The notes under the pieces were generated by a model. The model was not told the origin of the DNA. It did not search any database and worked only from the letters and a program-made list of their open reading frames with translations. Below are positions 12,290 through 22,504 of a DNA stretch of 64,000 nucleotides, piece by piece (the stretch's first letter is position 1; each line of letters begins with the position of its first letter). The translations under genes and the position numbers were made by a program. The stretch is from Ryuthela nishihirai (Eukaryota; Arthropoda; Arachnida; Araneae; Heptathelidae). The DNA is taken from assembly GCA_038380435.1 (NCBI GenBank), contig JAWZYU010000055.1, positions 2,439,680 through 2,503,679 on the forward strand. Reading direction: 5' to 3'.

Positions 12290-12543
12290 TTTTACCGTAA
12301 TTTATGCATTATTTACCCCAGGTCTCTTACACCTGGGATTATATTATTTAATATTTCTACACTTGTTTTACTCTGTTCCTATACACTTGTTTTCTGTTGT
12401 TTTACCACTTTTCAATGTTGAAACTGTATTTTAACTTTTGGTTACGGGGTTCGATGTCTTTTATCTTTTATATTATCTTTTGTTTGGCGCATTATGGCCT
12501 TGTTGCCGATGCGCCATTAAACCCCAAACAACCAACCAACCAA
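10941..12543 (+). mobile_element. LINE with RNase H (I/Jockey-like), 5'-truncated
   Basis: A clean retrotransposon insertion. The 13-base target duplication CCCCTTAAACCAC is exact (10928-10940 and 12544-12556). The element begins within the C-terminal part of the reverse transcriptase frame, carries RNase H and a Cys/His motif, a 3' UTR of about 250 bases, and a short tail of AACC repeats. Two related 3' ends occur at 26289-26621 and 47006-47368. The exact duplication and long open frame mean it is recent. The tail, AAACAACCAACC, resembles the SINE-A tail. Confidence 0.92.
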
Positions 12544-12556
12544 CCCCTTAAACCAC

Positions 12557-13450
12557 CCAATAATATCAGTTTTTGAGAAACTATATACCAATATAGAGCC
12601 AATCTACATTTTGAAACAACTATTGCAACTGTAAAAAAAAATGCATGTCATCCTAAGATTTTAATTGATCACAAAATAGCCTGCAGTTAAAATATGTAGT
12701 TTATATGAATATTTCTGAATTACTGATGTTAATATCTACACATATAACTGTATTGTTGTTATCATTCTGCATTGTTGCTAAATGTCGATGTATTTTTATC
12801 TGCTGCTAAAAAAATATTAGCAAGCAGCCATTAAAATGTATATCACTTTTAATCTTTATATGTTCATGTACTGCTGTGATATAAACGTGGAAAAATAATG
12901 CATATCGGACTGTAAAGTGCAATAGTGAAATAAATCACAAGCATATTGATCTCTATTGAAATTCGCTTAATTCATTAAAAACTTACAAATGAGAGAAAAG
13001 TTGGTTTTAGAAGTAGAATTGTCTGTTTAATATCAGTCTTTATTTTGCATATGATAGTCTTTTTCAACATATTGAATTGTTATGCCCACCAACACAAGAA
13101 CATAAAGAGGTTCCTAAACTATTTTTCATACTGGGAAATTCGGCAGTTATGAAAAAAAATTTAGAGCATCTTTTGCACACAAACTCTGGTTATACTGCAT
13201 TATGCTTTATTACGTAAAGTTATATATCACAATTTCCCGATGGAATGTGGCACAGCATAGCCTTTGTCACTCTTGCAGCATAAAACCTCCAAACAATCAA
13301 ACCTGATGGAATGAGTGTGAATACTTTGAAATAAATGTCGATAACTGTCAAGCAACTGTTCTTAACATAGCAAATTCAGATTAAATTTAACACCCTTATT
13401 AATACGAAATAATCCATAAAACTAATCTAGTTGGGCTATTTCTAGTCTTA
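12557..13450. other. AT-rich intron, nothing recognised
   Basis: AT-rich sequence between the LINE and a mariner derivative. No coding frame or repeat family was recognised. Confidence 0.45.
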
Positions 13451-13452
13451 TA

Positions 13453-13830
13453 CAGGGTGATTCAAGTGTCTCTATACATGGGAAAAATGGTCTCTTTAAT
13501 AACAAAACATGCTCTATATGGGTACCATTACATTGATAACACATACAGACATATCGACATGCCTTCATTCGTTGATGTTCGTGTACAGCCACGTCTTGGT
13601 TGGTCAATAACACTTAGTCTTTCAGAACTTCTCAATATTTGGCAATAGTATCGTGTGTGATGTGCCTGCCAGGGGTGTCTCCTGTTGAAATCCTCTGCAA
13701 CCATGTGTCAGCTTCCTGATCTGGCCAGGAGAATGATCTCTATATGCTCTTCTTTAGACAAAGGCATTTCAGAATGGCACCTAAAAAAATTAAATTATTC
13801 CCTATGTATGGAGACTTTTGAATCACCCTG
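13453..13830 (-). mobile_element. mariner internal-deletion derivative keeping the transposase N-terminus
   Basis: It is bounded by TA dinucleotides and 30-base inverted ends starting CAGGGTGATTCAA. Read on the - strand it encodes a start MPLSKEEHIEIILLARSGS, an in-frame TGA, then MVAEDFNRRHPWQAH and VIDQPRRGCTRTSTNEG. This matches the N-terminal helix-turn-helix region of mariner transposases and its linker (about the first 90 residues). The catalytic part is deleted, so the linker runs almost directly into the 3' end. A frameshift also lies within the linker. It is a MITE caught in formation. Confidence 0.82.
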
Positions 13831-14268
13831 TACAGAACTGTATAACAGTCATGTGTTTGTTTAACATACACACAATGGGCCTTAAAATATCTATTAATCC
13901 TTAGAATATTCAAACCTAACTTGCTCATTTTTTAGTTTCCTATCTTAATCCCCATGATCATGTTACTTGATCATTATATAAGTGATTCAAATATTCTAAT
14001 ATACCTACTTCAGTTTTTACAAATATGCATGAGTCACATTAAAGAGTATTTCAGAATGAATCTGTGACTGTAGTGAATGTGAGGCAAAAATACACTGCTC
14101 TACCAAAATATTAGAGAATTTTTATGTTATGCAAATGGAAATCTATTTTGAAGCTCTACAACTTTTAAATATGCATTTAATGGAAAAGGCATGACTGAAG
14201 ATAAAGATCATAATCAAACCTATTTTAATTTCTATTTTTTAAAAATATTTCTTTAGTATTTATAGTTA

Positions 14269-14479
14269 AGCTGTCCCGTGGCCAAGTGGTTAGCGCACTT
14301 GGCTACTGATCTAAGAGACCTGGGTTCGAGCCCCGGATAAGGCATGGACGTTTGTGTTGTTTTTCTGCTGAGGGTTTTCCATCCTCACAGACTTTCTACT
14401 TGGCATATAAACTGACAGGCTCCTGTCAGACCTCTGTGGCAAGCAGCTGCTTGAGGGGGTATTATTATTTTTTTATTTT
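14269..14479 (+). mobile_element. SINE-B, full length
   Basis: The tRNA-like head GTCCCGTGGCCAAGTGGTTAG carries an A box, and GGTTCGAGCCCC is the B box. The body follows (TTTGTGTTGTTTTTCTGCTG, CTCCTGTCAGACC, AGCAGCTGCTTGAGGGGGTA). The target duplication is ATTTATAGTTA (14258-14268 and 14480-14490). This is not a real tRNA: the 3' half does not close an acceptor stem and the same body recurs elsewhere. Confidence 0.88.
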
Positions 14480-14693
14480 ATTTATAGTTATGGAAGCTAG
14501 AATATTTTGCAACAGTAATTGTCATAAGACTTCAGAAATCAATTAAAACTTAAATAATATGTATTGTTTCAAACTATTTAATAAATTAGCTGATATTTGG
14601 AAGTTTGAATAATGAAAATTTCAGTATTAGAAAATAATGAATGACATAACAATAATTAACTGGCATAGTCTGCCAGCATAATTAACTGCCATT

Positions 14694-14868
14694 AACTGGC
14701 AGCTAGTGACTGTTCCAGGAAGGCAAACTTTGTGTGCTGTGTTAGCTCTAACTGAAGTATAGGTCAGCAGTGACTTCATTCTTAGTAGGGAATGTCCTTG
14801 TATGAGAGCCTGTAAAAGTTAGGAGTAGCTTCTAGGAATTCTTCTCTCTCCTATACGTTACAAATCAA
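14694..14868 (+). repeat. Repeat family D, copy 2
   Basis: Same block order as 8577-9075 but without the MITE, so it serves as the empty site. Key blocks are GGTCAGCAGTGACTTCATTC and ATGTCCTTGTATGAGA. Confidence 0.6.
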
Positions 14869-15104
14869 AAAAATAAAATAATCAGCTGAAGGTTCAAGGT
14901 GTTTTAAGTTCATGGTGAAATTAGCCTCCAATGAGGGAGCTCCCTACAGAACAGGAAGGTGAGAAAGCAAAGGCAGAAGATACTACCTCAGCTATCTCAA
15001 TACTATTACCCTTCCAGGGCCCAGCCTGAAAAATAGGTTTCTATCCTAAATTAAAAAGGTATTGTATTTTTAACACCTCTAAAAAAAAATTTTTTTTTTA
15101 AAGA

Positions 15105-15371
15105 ATATCATTTTTATTCATAAGAGTAAAGAATACAAATACATTTACAATTTGACCTGCAACGCTAAATAGCTTATCTGCAGGAAAATGAATAAATTAA
15201 ACTTATGTCATTCAGCCACAAAAATGGTGTACATCAATAAATCCACAAAACACAACAAATAAAAATCAGCTAACTAGAAAATACCAAATAATTTTTAATT
15301 CCATTTTAAGTCTTCTAAAAGAATCTATATTTAGTAATTCTTTTGGAATAGCATTAAACATAAGTGGTACT
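15105..15371 (-). mobile_element. LINE 3' end fragment with inverted 5' piece
   Basis: On the - strand the last codons read VPLMFNAIPKELLNIDSF followed by RRLKMEL. This matches the extreme C-terminus of LINE reverse transcriptase proteins (…FN-x-IP-x-E…LDSF…K). An AT-rich 3' UTR follows. The same VPLMFNAIPKE sequence is repeated in inverted orientation at 15381-15414, making a perfect 34-base palindrome arm. That arrangement is what twin priming leaves behind. The clade is not assigned. Confidence 0.5.
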
Positions 15372-15414
15372 TGATATTCGGTACCACTTATGTTTAATGC
15401 TATTCCAAAAGAAT
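15337..15414. repeat. Perfect 34-base inverted repeat
   Basis: Arms 15337-15370 and 15381-15414 are exact reverse complements, with a 10-base loop. A direct repeat (TCCAAAAGAATGTGAATCAG) follows at once, then a second small hairpin near 15447-15492. Confidence 0.9.
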
Positions 15415-15847
15415 GTGAATCAGAATTCCAAAAGAATGTGAATCAGAAAAGAATCAGAATCGAAATAATTATGCTTCCCGTAATTATTTCGAAAATTTGG
15501 CAATTTGTAATAACCTTGGTTTTGAAGTCTTGTATTTTTGTTATTTTGGGCATATATATTAAAATTTTTAAAATTCGATATTTCTGTTTTTAAAAAAATA
15601 AAGTTTGGTGTGTTGTACTAAGACCGTATGCATATGTCATCGGCTCTCACAATTCAGATTCTCCGAACGTATATATATATATGGGTTGGGCTTAGAAGAG
15701 TTAAGTATACCAATCTAGAAAAACAGGTAGAGAAGCAGGACCCTAGACCTTGCAGAAGAGGCCGATGTCCTGAAAGTAATCTGTGAGAAGACACACGTGC
15801 GTTCACTGCAGCTGCTTGTTCTGATGGGGACCAAGAATGTTGCCCTG

Positions 15848-16040
15848 AGTGGGATTCGAAACCACATCTCCCAGAAGCATGCTAGGCATCTTAACCGCTA
15901 GTCCACCAGAAAATAACCATTTTCTTCAACAATGTGATGTAAGCATTTTGGCATTTTTGTTGATTCACCGCTGGCGCAATCTATGTTGGGAATCAAGCAG
16001 CCACGCTGCTTCGTTATGATGGAAGAAATATTTGTCACTT
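15848..16040 (-). mobile_element. tRNA-like repeat family C, single arm
   Basis: On the - strand 15912-15848 reads TGGACTAGCGGTTAAGATGC, an anticodon-like arm, then GGTTTCGAATCCCAC. The flanking body (TTGATTCACCGCTGGCGCAA onward, 15958-16045) also occurs at 21340-21510 between the two arms of the palindrome described there. The identity is to that family, not to a functional tRNA gene. Confidence 0.6.
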
Positions 16041-16817
16041 ACAGTGTTATATAAATAATTCACGAACAAAGTATCATATGAAAATATCCTGCAAGCAAGA
16101 AACACTGTTGCCTACAGGACATTTTCCTGTGACACTTTATTACTGAATAATTAATAATTTTTATAAACATGATTATTTGTTGTTAAATATTCCAGTTTTC
16201 ATAATTCTTTATATACTGAACAAATATTGTTGATAATCCAAAGTTAAATAATTTTATTATGATATTTAATTTAACTTCAGTCACATTTTTCCATTTGATG
16301 CATATTTTAGAAGTAATAGAGCTTCAAAATTAGATTCCCACTCACATAACTTGAAAGTTATCTAATGTTTCGATAAGGTGGCGTACATATTATTACTCAA
16401 GCAGATGTTTGACATGAGGCCTGACAGAAGTCCATTAGTATAAAATGGCATACGGAAGACTTAAGAGGATGGTTTTATCTAAAACTTGAACTCGGTCCCT
16501 TTTACATTCCAGCAAAGCACAAACCATACAATACTTGCAATGATTAACCACTGAATTTGTATGGGTTCTATCATTGTCCTTGAACCACTGTCCACCAGGG
16601 CTATCTTAAGGCATAGGCACACTGGGCAGTTGCCCAGGGACCCCCACAATTCTAAATTTCGCAAAAGTTTGTGTTGATAAATCCTCGCTTTACACAGCAT
16701 GTTTTTAAGTTAAACATTGATTTTGTTAAAAGTACCAATAAATCTGTAGGCTTAATTTTATTGACCATTTGCATTTTTATTCCCATAGATGGGTGGGTAG
16801 GTGCCCCAGTGCATTGC
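16041..16817. other. AT-rich intron, nothing recognised
   Basis: AT-rich sequence before a SINE-A insertion. No frame or repeat assigned. Confidence 0.4.
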
Positions 16818-16829
16818 TTTGCCCAGGGG

Positions 16830-17223
16830 GGGGGGGGGGGGGGGGGGGGGCTCAGTCGGTAGCGCGCCAGGTTCGTAATCTGTAGTTTCCAGGTTCGAGT
16901 CCCAGCTGGGTCAGCGTTGAGATTTATCTCCGCAAAATTCCCCGCCCTGCCCACGGTCAGTAGGGGACACCGATGGGCTTGGAAAGGCCGCCGTCCGTCG
17001 GATGGGACGTTAAGCCGTGGCCCCGTGTGCGGGAGAGCCATACCCTGTGCACGTTAAAGAACACGCTGGATGGCCTTGACGGGAGGCTACCATCTGTCTC
17101 CCAAAAGCTGTTCCAGTGGGTCCCCTCCCCCAACCTTCTCTGAGCCTTCGGGGTCCATGTGACCTGGCCATTTAGCCCATGGTGTGCAAAAAAGTGCCGC
17201 TCAGAGGTAAAACAACCCAACCC
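16830..17223 (+). mobile_element. SINE-A with poly-G head
   Basis: A full copy whose first bases are a run of about 25 G, replacing the usual GGGGCGGGGGTGG. It continues at CTCAGTCGGTAGCGCGCC. The target duplication is TTTGCCCAGGGG (16818-16829 and 17224-17235). A similar poly-G head occurs at 58323. Confidence 0.9.
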
Positions 17224-17483
17224 TTTGCCCAGGGGCCTACAATACTGTTAAGACAGCACTGCTGTCCACATAAACAATCACTGATTCATTCCACAATCCT
17301 TTAAAATTATTTTTCCCACCCTTGCAAATGGTTACAGTACAAAATTAAACTTCTAAAAATGTATATGAACACAGTTTGTAGCTTTTCCCTAATGAGTGAT
17401 TTAGTTATATCTGTTATAAAGCAATTGAATTATCCTGAATGCACACACAAATAGTAACACACTTTATTTTGCACTATTTGTAG

Positions 17484-17569
17484 ACTCTGAGGAAGATGTG
17501 ATGCAGGTGAACTGGAAACCACATGGCTCATTCAAGTTCCTGCAAGATAATGAAACTGATATGCTTTGA
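17484..17569 (+). CDS. TMEM8: Candidate terminal exon of the TMEM8-like gene
   Basis: The sequence ACTATTTGTAG ends at 17483, making a plausible acceptor. The previous exon (879-1086) leaves one base, G. Joined to AC here it gives Asp, and the frame then runs for 27 residues (SEEDVMQVNWKP to TDML) before TGA at 17567-17569. The C-terminal tail is acidic then polar, with no membrane segment; TMEM8-family proteins end in a short hydrophilic tail after the last helix, so this is plausible. The evidence is only phase compatibility, an acceptor, and coding-like composition between AT-rich neighbours. I recognise no conserved motif. A chance 86-base frame cannot be excluded. The intron would be 16.4 kb. 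Confidence 0.42.
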
Positions 17570-17839
17570 TATGGTAGGCTTCTGTCAATAACTGTAGGGA
17601 GCAGAAAAACAACTAAAGTCGATTACTACAATCATCTACTAATTTTGTGCCATAATGGGGGGGGTCGTTATTTGTTCAGTGTAGATACAACATTTTTGCC
17701 TCTAATCTCCAGCAAAGATGACAGTGAAACTCATTATACTGATCTAAATTTTTTATATGGGGTAAGTTATAATTTGAGACCATTAATGATTGTACATGGT
17801 TCTATGTGCTCCGTTATTAAAAAAAGGTTGACCTTTTTG

Positions 17840-18345
17840 CAGGGACATCGACAGATTAGATCGCGCCCTGAGGCAAACAATTAAATATTGCTCCTGATGG
17901 ATTATAAGACAAAAATATAAGAAAATCTTCAATTGCTATTTTGTTTTTATTGCAAGAGAAACATTAATACAAAACAATTATATAATAATATTAATTAAAT
18001 GTTTGCTCTACTGGGATATCACAATATAAAACTGTTTATAAGCTCTTCTAAATCTAAATTATAAGCTATGTCCGCCTCTATCGGTATAGTTGCTAGACCA
18101 ATCTTTCTTGGGTTATTGTTCGCAAATAATTTTTAAACGGTTTAAGCTTGGAAAAATTTCTTTCCGCACTTGCTACGCTAACAGGAATTGTTAACAATAT
18201 CGTAATTGTTAACAATAATCCCCAAAATGATAAATATAACATAAATTAAGCAAAACTGGTTAAGGAAAAATAAAAGTGAATGGGTGGACCATCACAGGCA
18301 CTGTGAGGCAGGCTGCCTCTATGCTACACCCTGTTGACGGTACTG
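17840..18345 (-). mobile_element. hAT transposon remnant with C-terminal transposase fragment
   Basis: The exact 8-base duplication CCTTTTTG lies at 17832-17839 and 18346-18353. The ends begin CAGGGACATCGACAG and, at the other end on the opposite strand, CAGTACCGTCAACAG. On the - strand at about 18203-18017 the translation reads IPVSVASAERNFSKLK, NYLRTITQERL, then after a one-base shift GLATIPIEADIAYNLDLEEL. This is the hAT dimerisation domain (hATC), from the SVASAER-FSKLK motif to the end. The rest of the transposase is deleted. Confidence 0.85.
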
Positions 18346-18414
18346 CCTTTTTGCATTATGGCATCTGTTAATGAGTAAAATGCACCTGAAGTTCTACTGA
18401 ATGATATCAACTTA

Positions 18415-18754
18415 CTGTATTTTTCCGTTATAATACTTTTTTCTAAAATTTTTAGACCAAAAATTGGGGGTCATCTTATACATGGGAGTAACCGGTTGAG
18501 AGACCCTGCGGTTGCCATGGCGAAACTGCTGGTACCTTGTCTCCGCAAACAGGCTTCCGCCAATCACTAGCCTTTGTTAACTCTGTCGATTGACATCATT
18601 AATGGCTGATTCTTAAAAATATTACCTAATTACTAAATATTCTTTGAATATTTTTAAAAAAATATCAAATGTGTTCTGTTTTATGTTTAAAATGTTGATT
18701 TCTTAATTTTGAGTTCGAAAAAGTAGGGTTAATCTTATAAATGGAAAAATTCGG
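18415..18754. mobile_element. TA-flanked MITE
   Basis: The left end is CTGTATTTTTCCGTTAT, and the right end on the other strand is CCGAATTTTTCCATTTAT. Both lie beside TA. Inside the ends a second matched pair lies at GGGGGTCATCTTATACATGG and GGGTTAATCTTATAAATGG. No coding. Superfamily is probably Tc1/mariner/pogo from the TA site. Confidence 0.62.
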
Positions 18755-18862
18755 TATATATACAAAATATACACACTATATTATTCCATCACTAGAAAAC
18801 TTAGGCTGTCAGAAACAAGCTGCTATGTTAAGTTGCAACTTCAATGTCTTTTGCTATTACTG

Positions 18863-18960
18863 AAAAGTGTAATGCAAGAATGTTACTAAACTTTATGTAA
18901 AAAACTTATGTAAAAAACTTTTTTACATAAAGTTTAGTAACATTCTTGCATTACACTTTT
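18863..18960. repeat. Perfect 42-base hairpin
   Basis: Arms 18863-18904 and 18919-18960 are exact reverse complements with a 14-base loop (CTTATGTAAAAAAC). A partial copy of the arm end (ACATTACACTTTT) follows. It could be a very small fold-back element or a hairpin RNA. I see no target duplication. Confidence 0.88.
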
Positions 18961-19292
18961 ACACATTACACTTTTTCTTAGTGTCCCATACTGCACTCAT
19001 TAGTGGATTTGAATTATGCTCTACCTTTTTATGTGATATGAACTTTTTTCTTGAAATGTAAATAATTGTACAAAGAAACATAGAGAACAAAATTTACATG
19101 TGATACACGACTTCATTTAGAAACATGGATTTTCAACTTAATTGAATTTCTAAAATTTTCTTATTTTAAAGTTAAAATGGTTAATACTCAAGATGCCACT
19201 AGGAAACTCAGTAAAAAGCTGTTTAGGGGCAGATTGGTGATTCCAAAGACAAATTCAGCAGTTCCAGTACTGTATCTTATGGAAGAAGAGAA

Positions 19293-19630
19293 GGGTTCGG
19301 TTGGGTTGTTTTACCTCTGAGCGGCACTTTTTTGCACACCATGGGCTAAATGGCCAGGTCACATGGACCCCAAAGGCTCAGAGAAGGTTGGGGGAGGGGA
19401 CCCACTGGAACAGCTGCGGGAGACAAATGGTAGCCTCCCGTCAAGGCCATCCAGCGTGTTCTTTAACGTGCACAGGGTATGGCTCTCCCGCACACGGCGC
19501 CACGGCTTAACGTCCCATCCGACGGACGGCAGCCTTTCCGAGCCCATCGGTGTCCCCTACTGACCGTGGGCAGGGCGGGGAATTTTGCGGAGATAAATCT
19601 CAACGCGAACCCAGCTGGGACTCGAACCTA
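19293..19630 (-). mobile_element. SINE-A truncated at the B box
   Basis: Reads from GGTTCGGTTGGGTTGTTTTA to GGGACTCGAACCTA, so it lacks only the first part of the head. The target duplication is GGAAGAAGAGAA (19281-19292 and 19631-19642). Confidence 0.9.
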
Positions 19631-20023
19631 GGAAGAAGAGAATTAGCTTTAAATATTTGAAGACAGAAAATGACATTTTGTTGTTTTTTCTCAGGGAGTA
19701 CACTTTTTGTAACTTCTAAGGGAAGATAAGTTAATTTATTTTTTTTAACTCTGGAAGTTTTTGAACCCTTCTAAAAGCCTTTGACACACTTTATTCAAGA
19801 TGGTGGTTTTATAGATTTAATACATTTGAAAACTGTTTAAAAAAACTTATCATGTTTGTTAAATGGCTTAATCAAATCTCTGGATCCAACAGTTATGTAA
19901 TTCTGGGAGAAATACATGACAATTGCATTTTAATTTCATTTTCGGTAGCAATTATTTTTGATGAAACTGACCTATACACTAATACAAACCCTACACTACT
20001 TACTGAAAGTACTGAGCTACTTC

Positions 20024-20412
20024 TTGGGGCGGGGGTGGCTCAGTCGGTAGCGCACCAGGCTCGTAATCTGTAGTTCCCAGGTTCGAGTCCCAGCTGGGTC
20101 AGCGTTGAGATTTATCTCCGCAAAATTCCCCGCCCTGCCCACGGTCAGTAGGGGACACCGATGGGCTTGGAAAGGCCGCTGTCCGTCGGATGGGACGTTA
20201 AGCCGTGGCCCCGTGTGCGGGAGAGCCATACACTGTGCACGTTAAAGAACACGCTGGATAGCCTTGACGGGAGGCTACCATCTGTCTCCCAACAGCTGTT
20301 CCAGTGGGTCCCCTCACCCAACCTTCTCTGAGCCTTCGGGGTCCATGTGACCTGGCCATTTAGCCCATGGTGTGCAAAAAAGTGCCGCTTAGAGGTAAAA
20401 CAACCCAACCCA
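20024..20412 (+). mobile_element. SINE-A, reference full-length copy
   Basis: Bounded by the exact 13-base duplication ACTGAGCTACTTC (20011-20023 and 20413-20425). Head with A box TGGCTCAGTCGG at about 20036 and B box GGTTCGAGTCC about 45 bases later. The body runs through CGCAAAATTCCCCGCCC, GTCGGATGGGACG, CACGTTAAAGAACACGC and GGGGTCCATGTGACCTGG to the tail AAAACAACCCAACCC. I used it as the standard for the family. Confidence 0.95.
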
Positions 20413-20911
20413 ACTGAGCTACTTCCATGTTATGTGATTAGAAAGCTACATTCCAAAGCTCCAAACTTTGAAAATATGATTTTACTGGAAAATGTTGCAG
20501 CACACAAAATAAAAATATCTATCAAATATTAAAAACTCAGTTTTCAAACATATATAAATATTTAAAGAGTTATCAAAGTTGAAGAATTTAATAACAGTGT
20601 TACTAGTTATGAGAATTTACCTGAAAGATTGATTAAAACATATATGTAATAACTCTTGAAACAAATTGTTAATACAACAAATATAATTTTACAAGTATGT
20701 GTAATGTTGTTGTTGTTATATTTTTCAGAAAAGTGTTCATGATAAGTATAACAGCATCTTCTGTTAAATTATTCAGTAATAATTATCACAGGAAAAGTCC
20801 TGTAGACAAGGAACACTTGAAAAATGAGTTGAAAAAAATTGGTTTTCCTGACTGGGATTCGAACCTGTCTCCCAGAAGCATGCTGAGCATCTTATCTGCT
20901 AGACCACCAAG

Positions 20912-21302
20912 TGTTGGGTTGGGTTGTTTTACCTCTGAACGGCACTTTTTTGCACACCATGGGCTAAATGGCCAGGTCACATGGACCCCGAAGGCTCAGA
21001 GAAGGTTGGGGGAGGGGACCCATTGGAACAGCTGTTGGGAGACAGATGGTAGCCTCCCGTCAAGACCATCCAGCGTGTTCTTTAACGTGCACAGGGTATG
21101 GCTCTCCCGCACACGGGGCCATGGCTTAACGTCCCATCCGACGGACGGCGGCCTTTCTCAAGCCCATCGGTGCCCCCTACTGACCGTGGACAGGGCAGGG
21201 AATTTTGCGGAGATAAATCTCAACGCTGACCCAGCTGGGACTCGAACCTGGGAACTACAGATTACGAGCCTGGCGCGCTACCGACTGAGCCACCCCCGCC
21301 AC
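20912..21302 (-). mobile_element. SINE-A in the left arm of the palindrome
   Basis: A full copy, flanked by AGACCACCAAG (20901-20911 and 21303-21313), which lies in the tRNA-like unit of the left arm. Confidence 0.92.
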
Positions 21303-21586
21303 AGACCACCAAGCAGCTGACAAACTGTACAACTGACATATAAACCTTCCGGTTTTGATTCACCGATGACTCCAGTAATATCTATCACTCACACATAGTT
21401 TATATAATGCTGTGAGCGTGAGTGACAAATATTACTACCATCAAATATGCAGGAGCTTGGCTGCCTAACTCCTGATAATAGATGGCACCACTGGTGAATC
21501 AAAACAGGAAAGCTCGTATGTCACTTGGAGAGTTGGTCAGCTCCTTGGTGGTCTAGTGGTTAAGGTGCCTGACATGCTTCTGGTGA

Positions 21587-21966
21587 GGGGTGGGGGTGGC
21601 TCAGTCGGTAGCGCGCCAGGCTCGTAATCTGTAGTTCCCAGGTTCGAGTCCCAGCTGGGTCAGCGTTGAGATTTATCTCCGCAAAATTCCCCGCCCTGCC
21701 CACGGTCAGTAGGGGACACCGATGGGCTTGGAAAGGCCGCCGTCCGTCGGATGGGACGTTAAGCCGTGGCCCCGTGTGCGGGAGAGCCATACCCTGTGCA
21801 CGTTAAAGAACACGCTGGATGGCCTTGACGGGAGGCTACCATCTGTCTTCCAACAGCTGTTCCAGTGGGTCCCCTCCCCCAACCTTCTCTGAGCCTTCGG
21901 GGTCCATGTGACCTGGCCATTTAGCCCATGGTGTGCAAAAAAGTGCCGCTCAGAGGTAAAACAACC
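21587..21966 (+). mobile_element. SINE-A in the right arm of the palindrome
   Basis: A full copy, flanked by CATGCTTCTGGTGA (21573-21586 and 21967-21980), which lies in the anticodon-loop region of the right-arm tRNA-like unit. Confidence 0.92.
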
Positions 21967-22045
21967 CATGCTTCTGGTGATACCTGGGTTCGAATCCAAG
22001 TCAGGACAACCAATCAATTCGTTTTTCAAGTGCTTCTGTTAAATG

Positions 22046-22490
22046 TTCTAGCTTCCATAACTCTTTAAATATTAAATTAATATTGCTGAAAAATTGATAT
22101 TTATATATATATATGAGACATTCAGTTTACTAACAGTGTTTTTGGTAAAAAAAACTTTTCAAATTTATTTTGAATTTAGTCTCATTCACATAGCATGAAA
22201 ATGCCCCAATACTTTTGATAATAAGTGTAAATACAATAGCTCAAGTAATAGAAGAGAAATTTACAGATATACAAAGACTGGGGAATAAAGATAGAAAGCT
22301 TGAAAGTAATATAAAAGAATTTGCTGTGCAGCCATCTACATTCTATCAATTTTTTTTCCCTTAAGAAAATTATGAAGTTTTGATATATATATAAAACACA
22401 CTTTTTGAAAAATATTACACATTGTGAAATTATAAAGCAGATATACAATTTCAAACTTTATAATTACTCTGTCACGTGAAAGAACAAATG
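22046..22490. other. AT-rich intergenic sequence
   Basis: AT-rich, with a short TA run near 22105. Short open frames are low-complexity and not supported as genes. Confidence 0.45.
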
Positions 22491-22504
22491 ATGAAAAGGG
22501 AGAG

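Larger units (their letters stand above)
20815..22045. mobile_element. Palindromic element with a tRNA-like unit in each arm
   Basis: The left arm starts ACACTTGAAAAATGAG and TTGGTTTTCCTGACTGGG, then GATTCGAACC and CTAGACCACCAAG. The right arm ends with the reverse complement: CTTGGTGGTCTAGTGG, GGTTCGAATCC, GTCAGGACAACCAATCAA, GTTTTTCAAGTG. The centre (21340-21510) holds GGTTTTGATTCACCGATG and its inverted partner GGTGAATCAAAACAGG. Each arm carries its own SINE-A. Without them the palindrome would be about 460 bases. Family relation: 15848-16040. Confidence 0.72.

Noticed and set aside
14269..14345. tRNA-like sequence with good A and B boxes
   Set aside because: It is the head of SINE-B. The same body follows it at other sites, and target duplications flank the whole unit, so it is not a tRNA gene. 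The same applies to the heads at 4070, 20024, 49903 and others.
20697..21320. 207-codon + strand frame
   Set aside because: It reads through the palindrome's left arm and then the antisense of a SINE-A. Its length comes from the young repeat.
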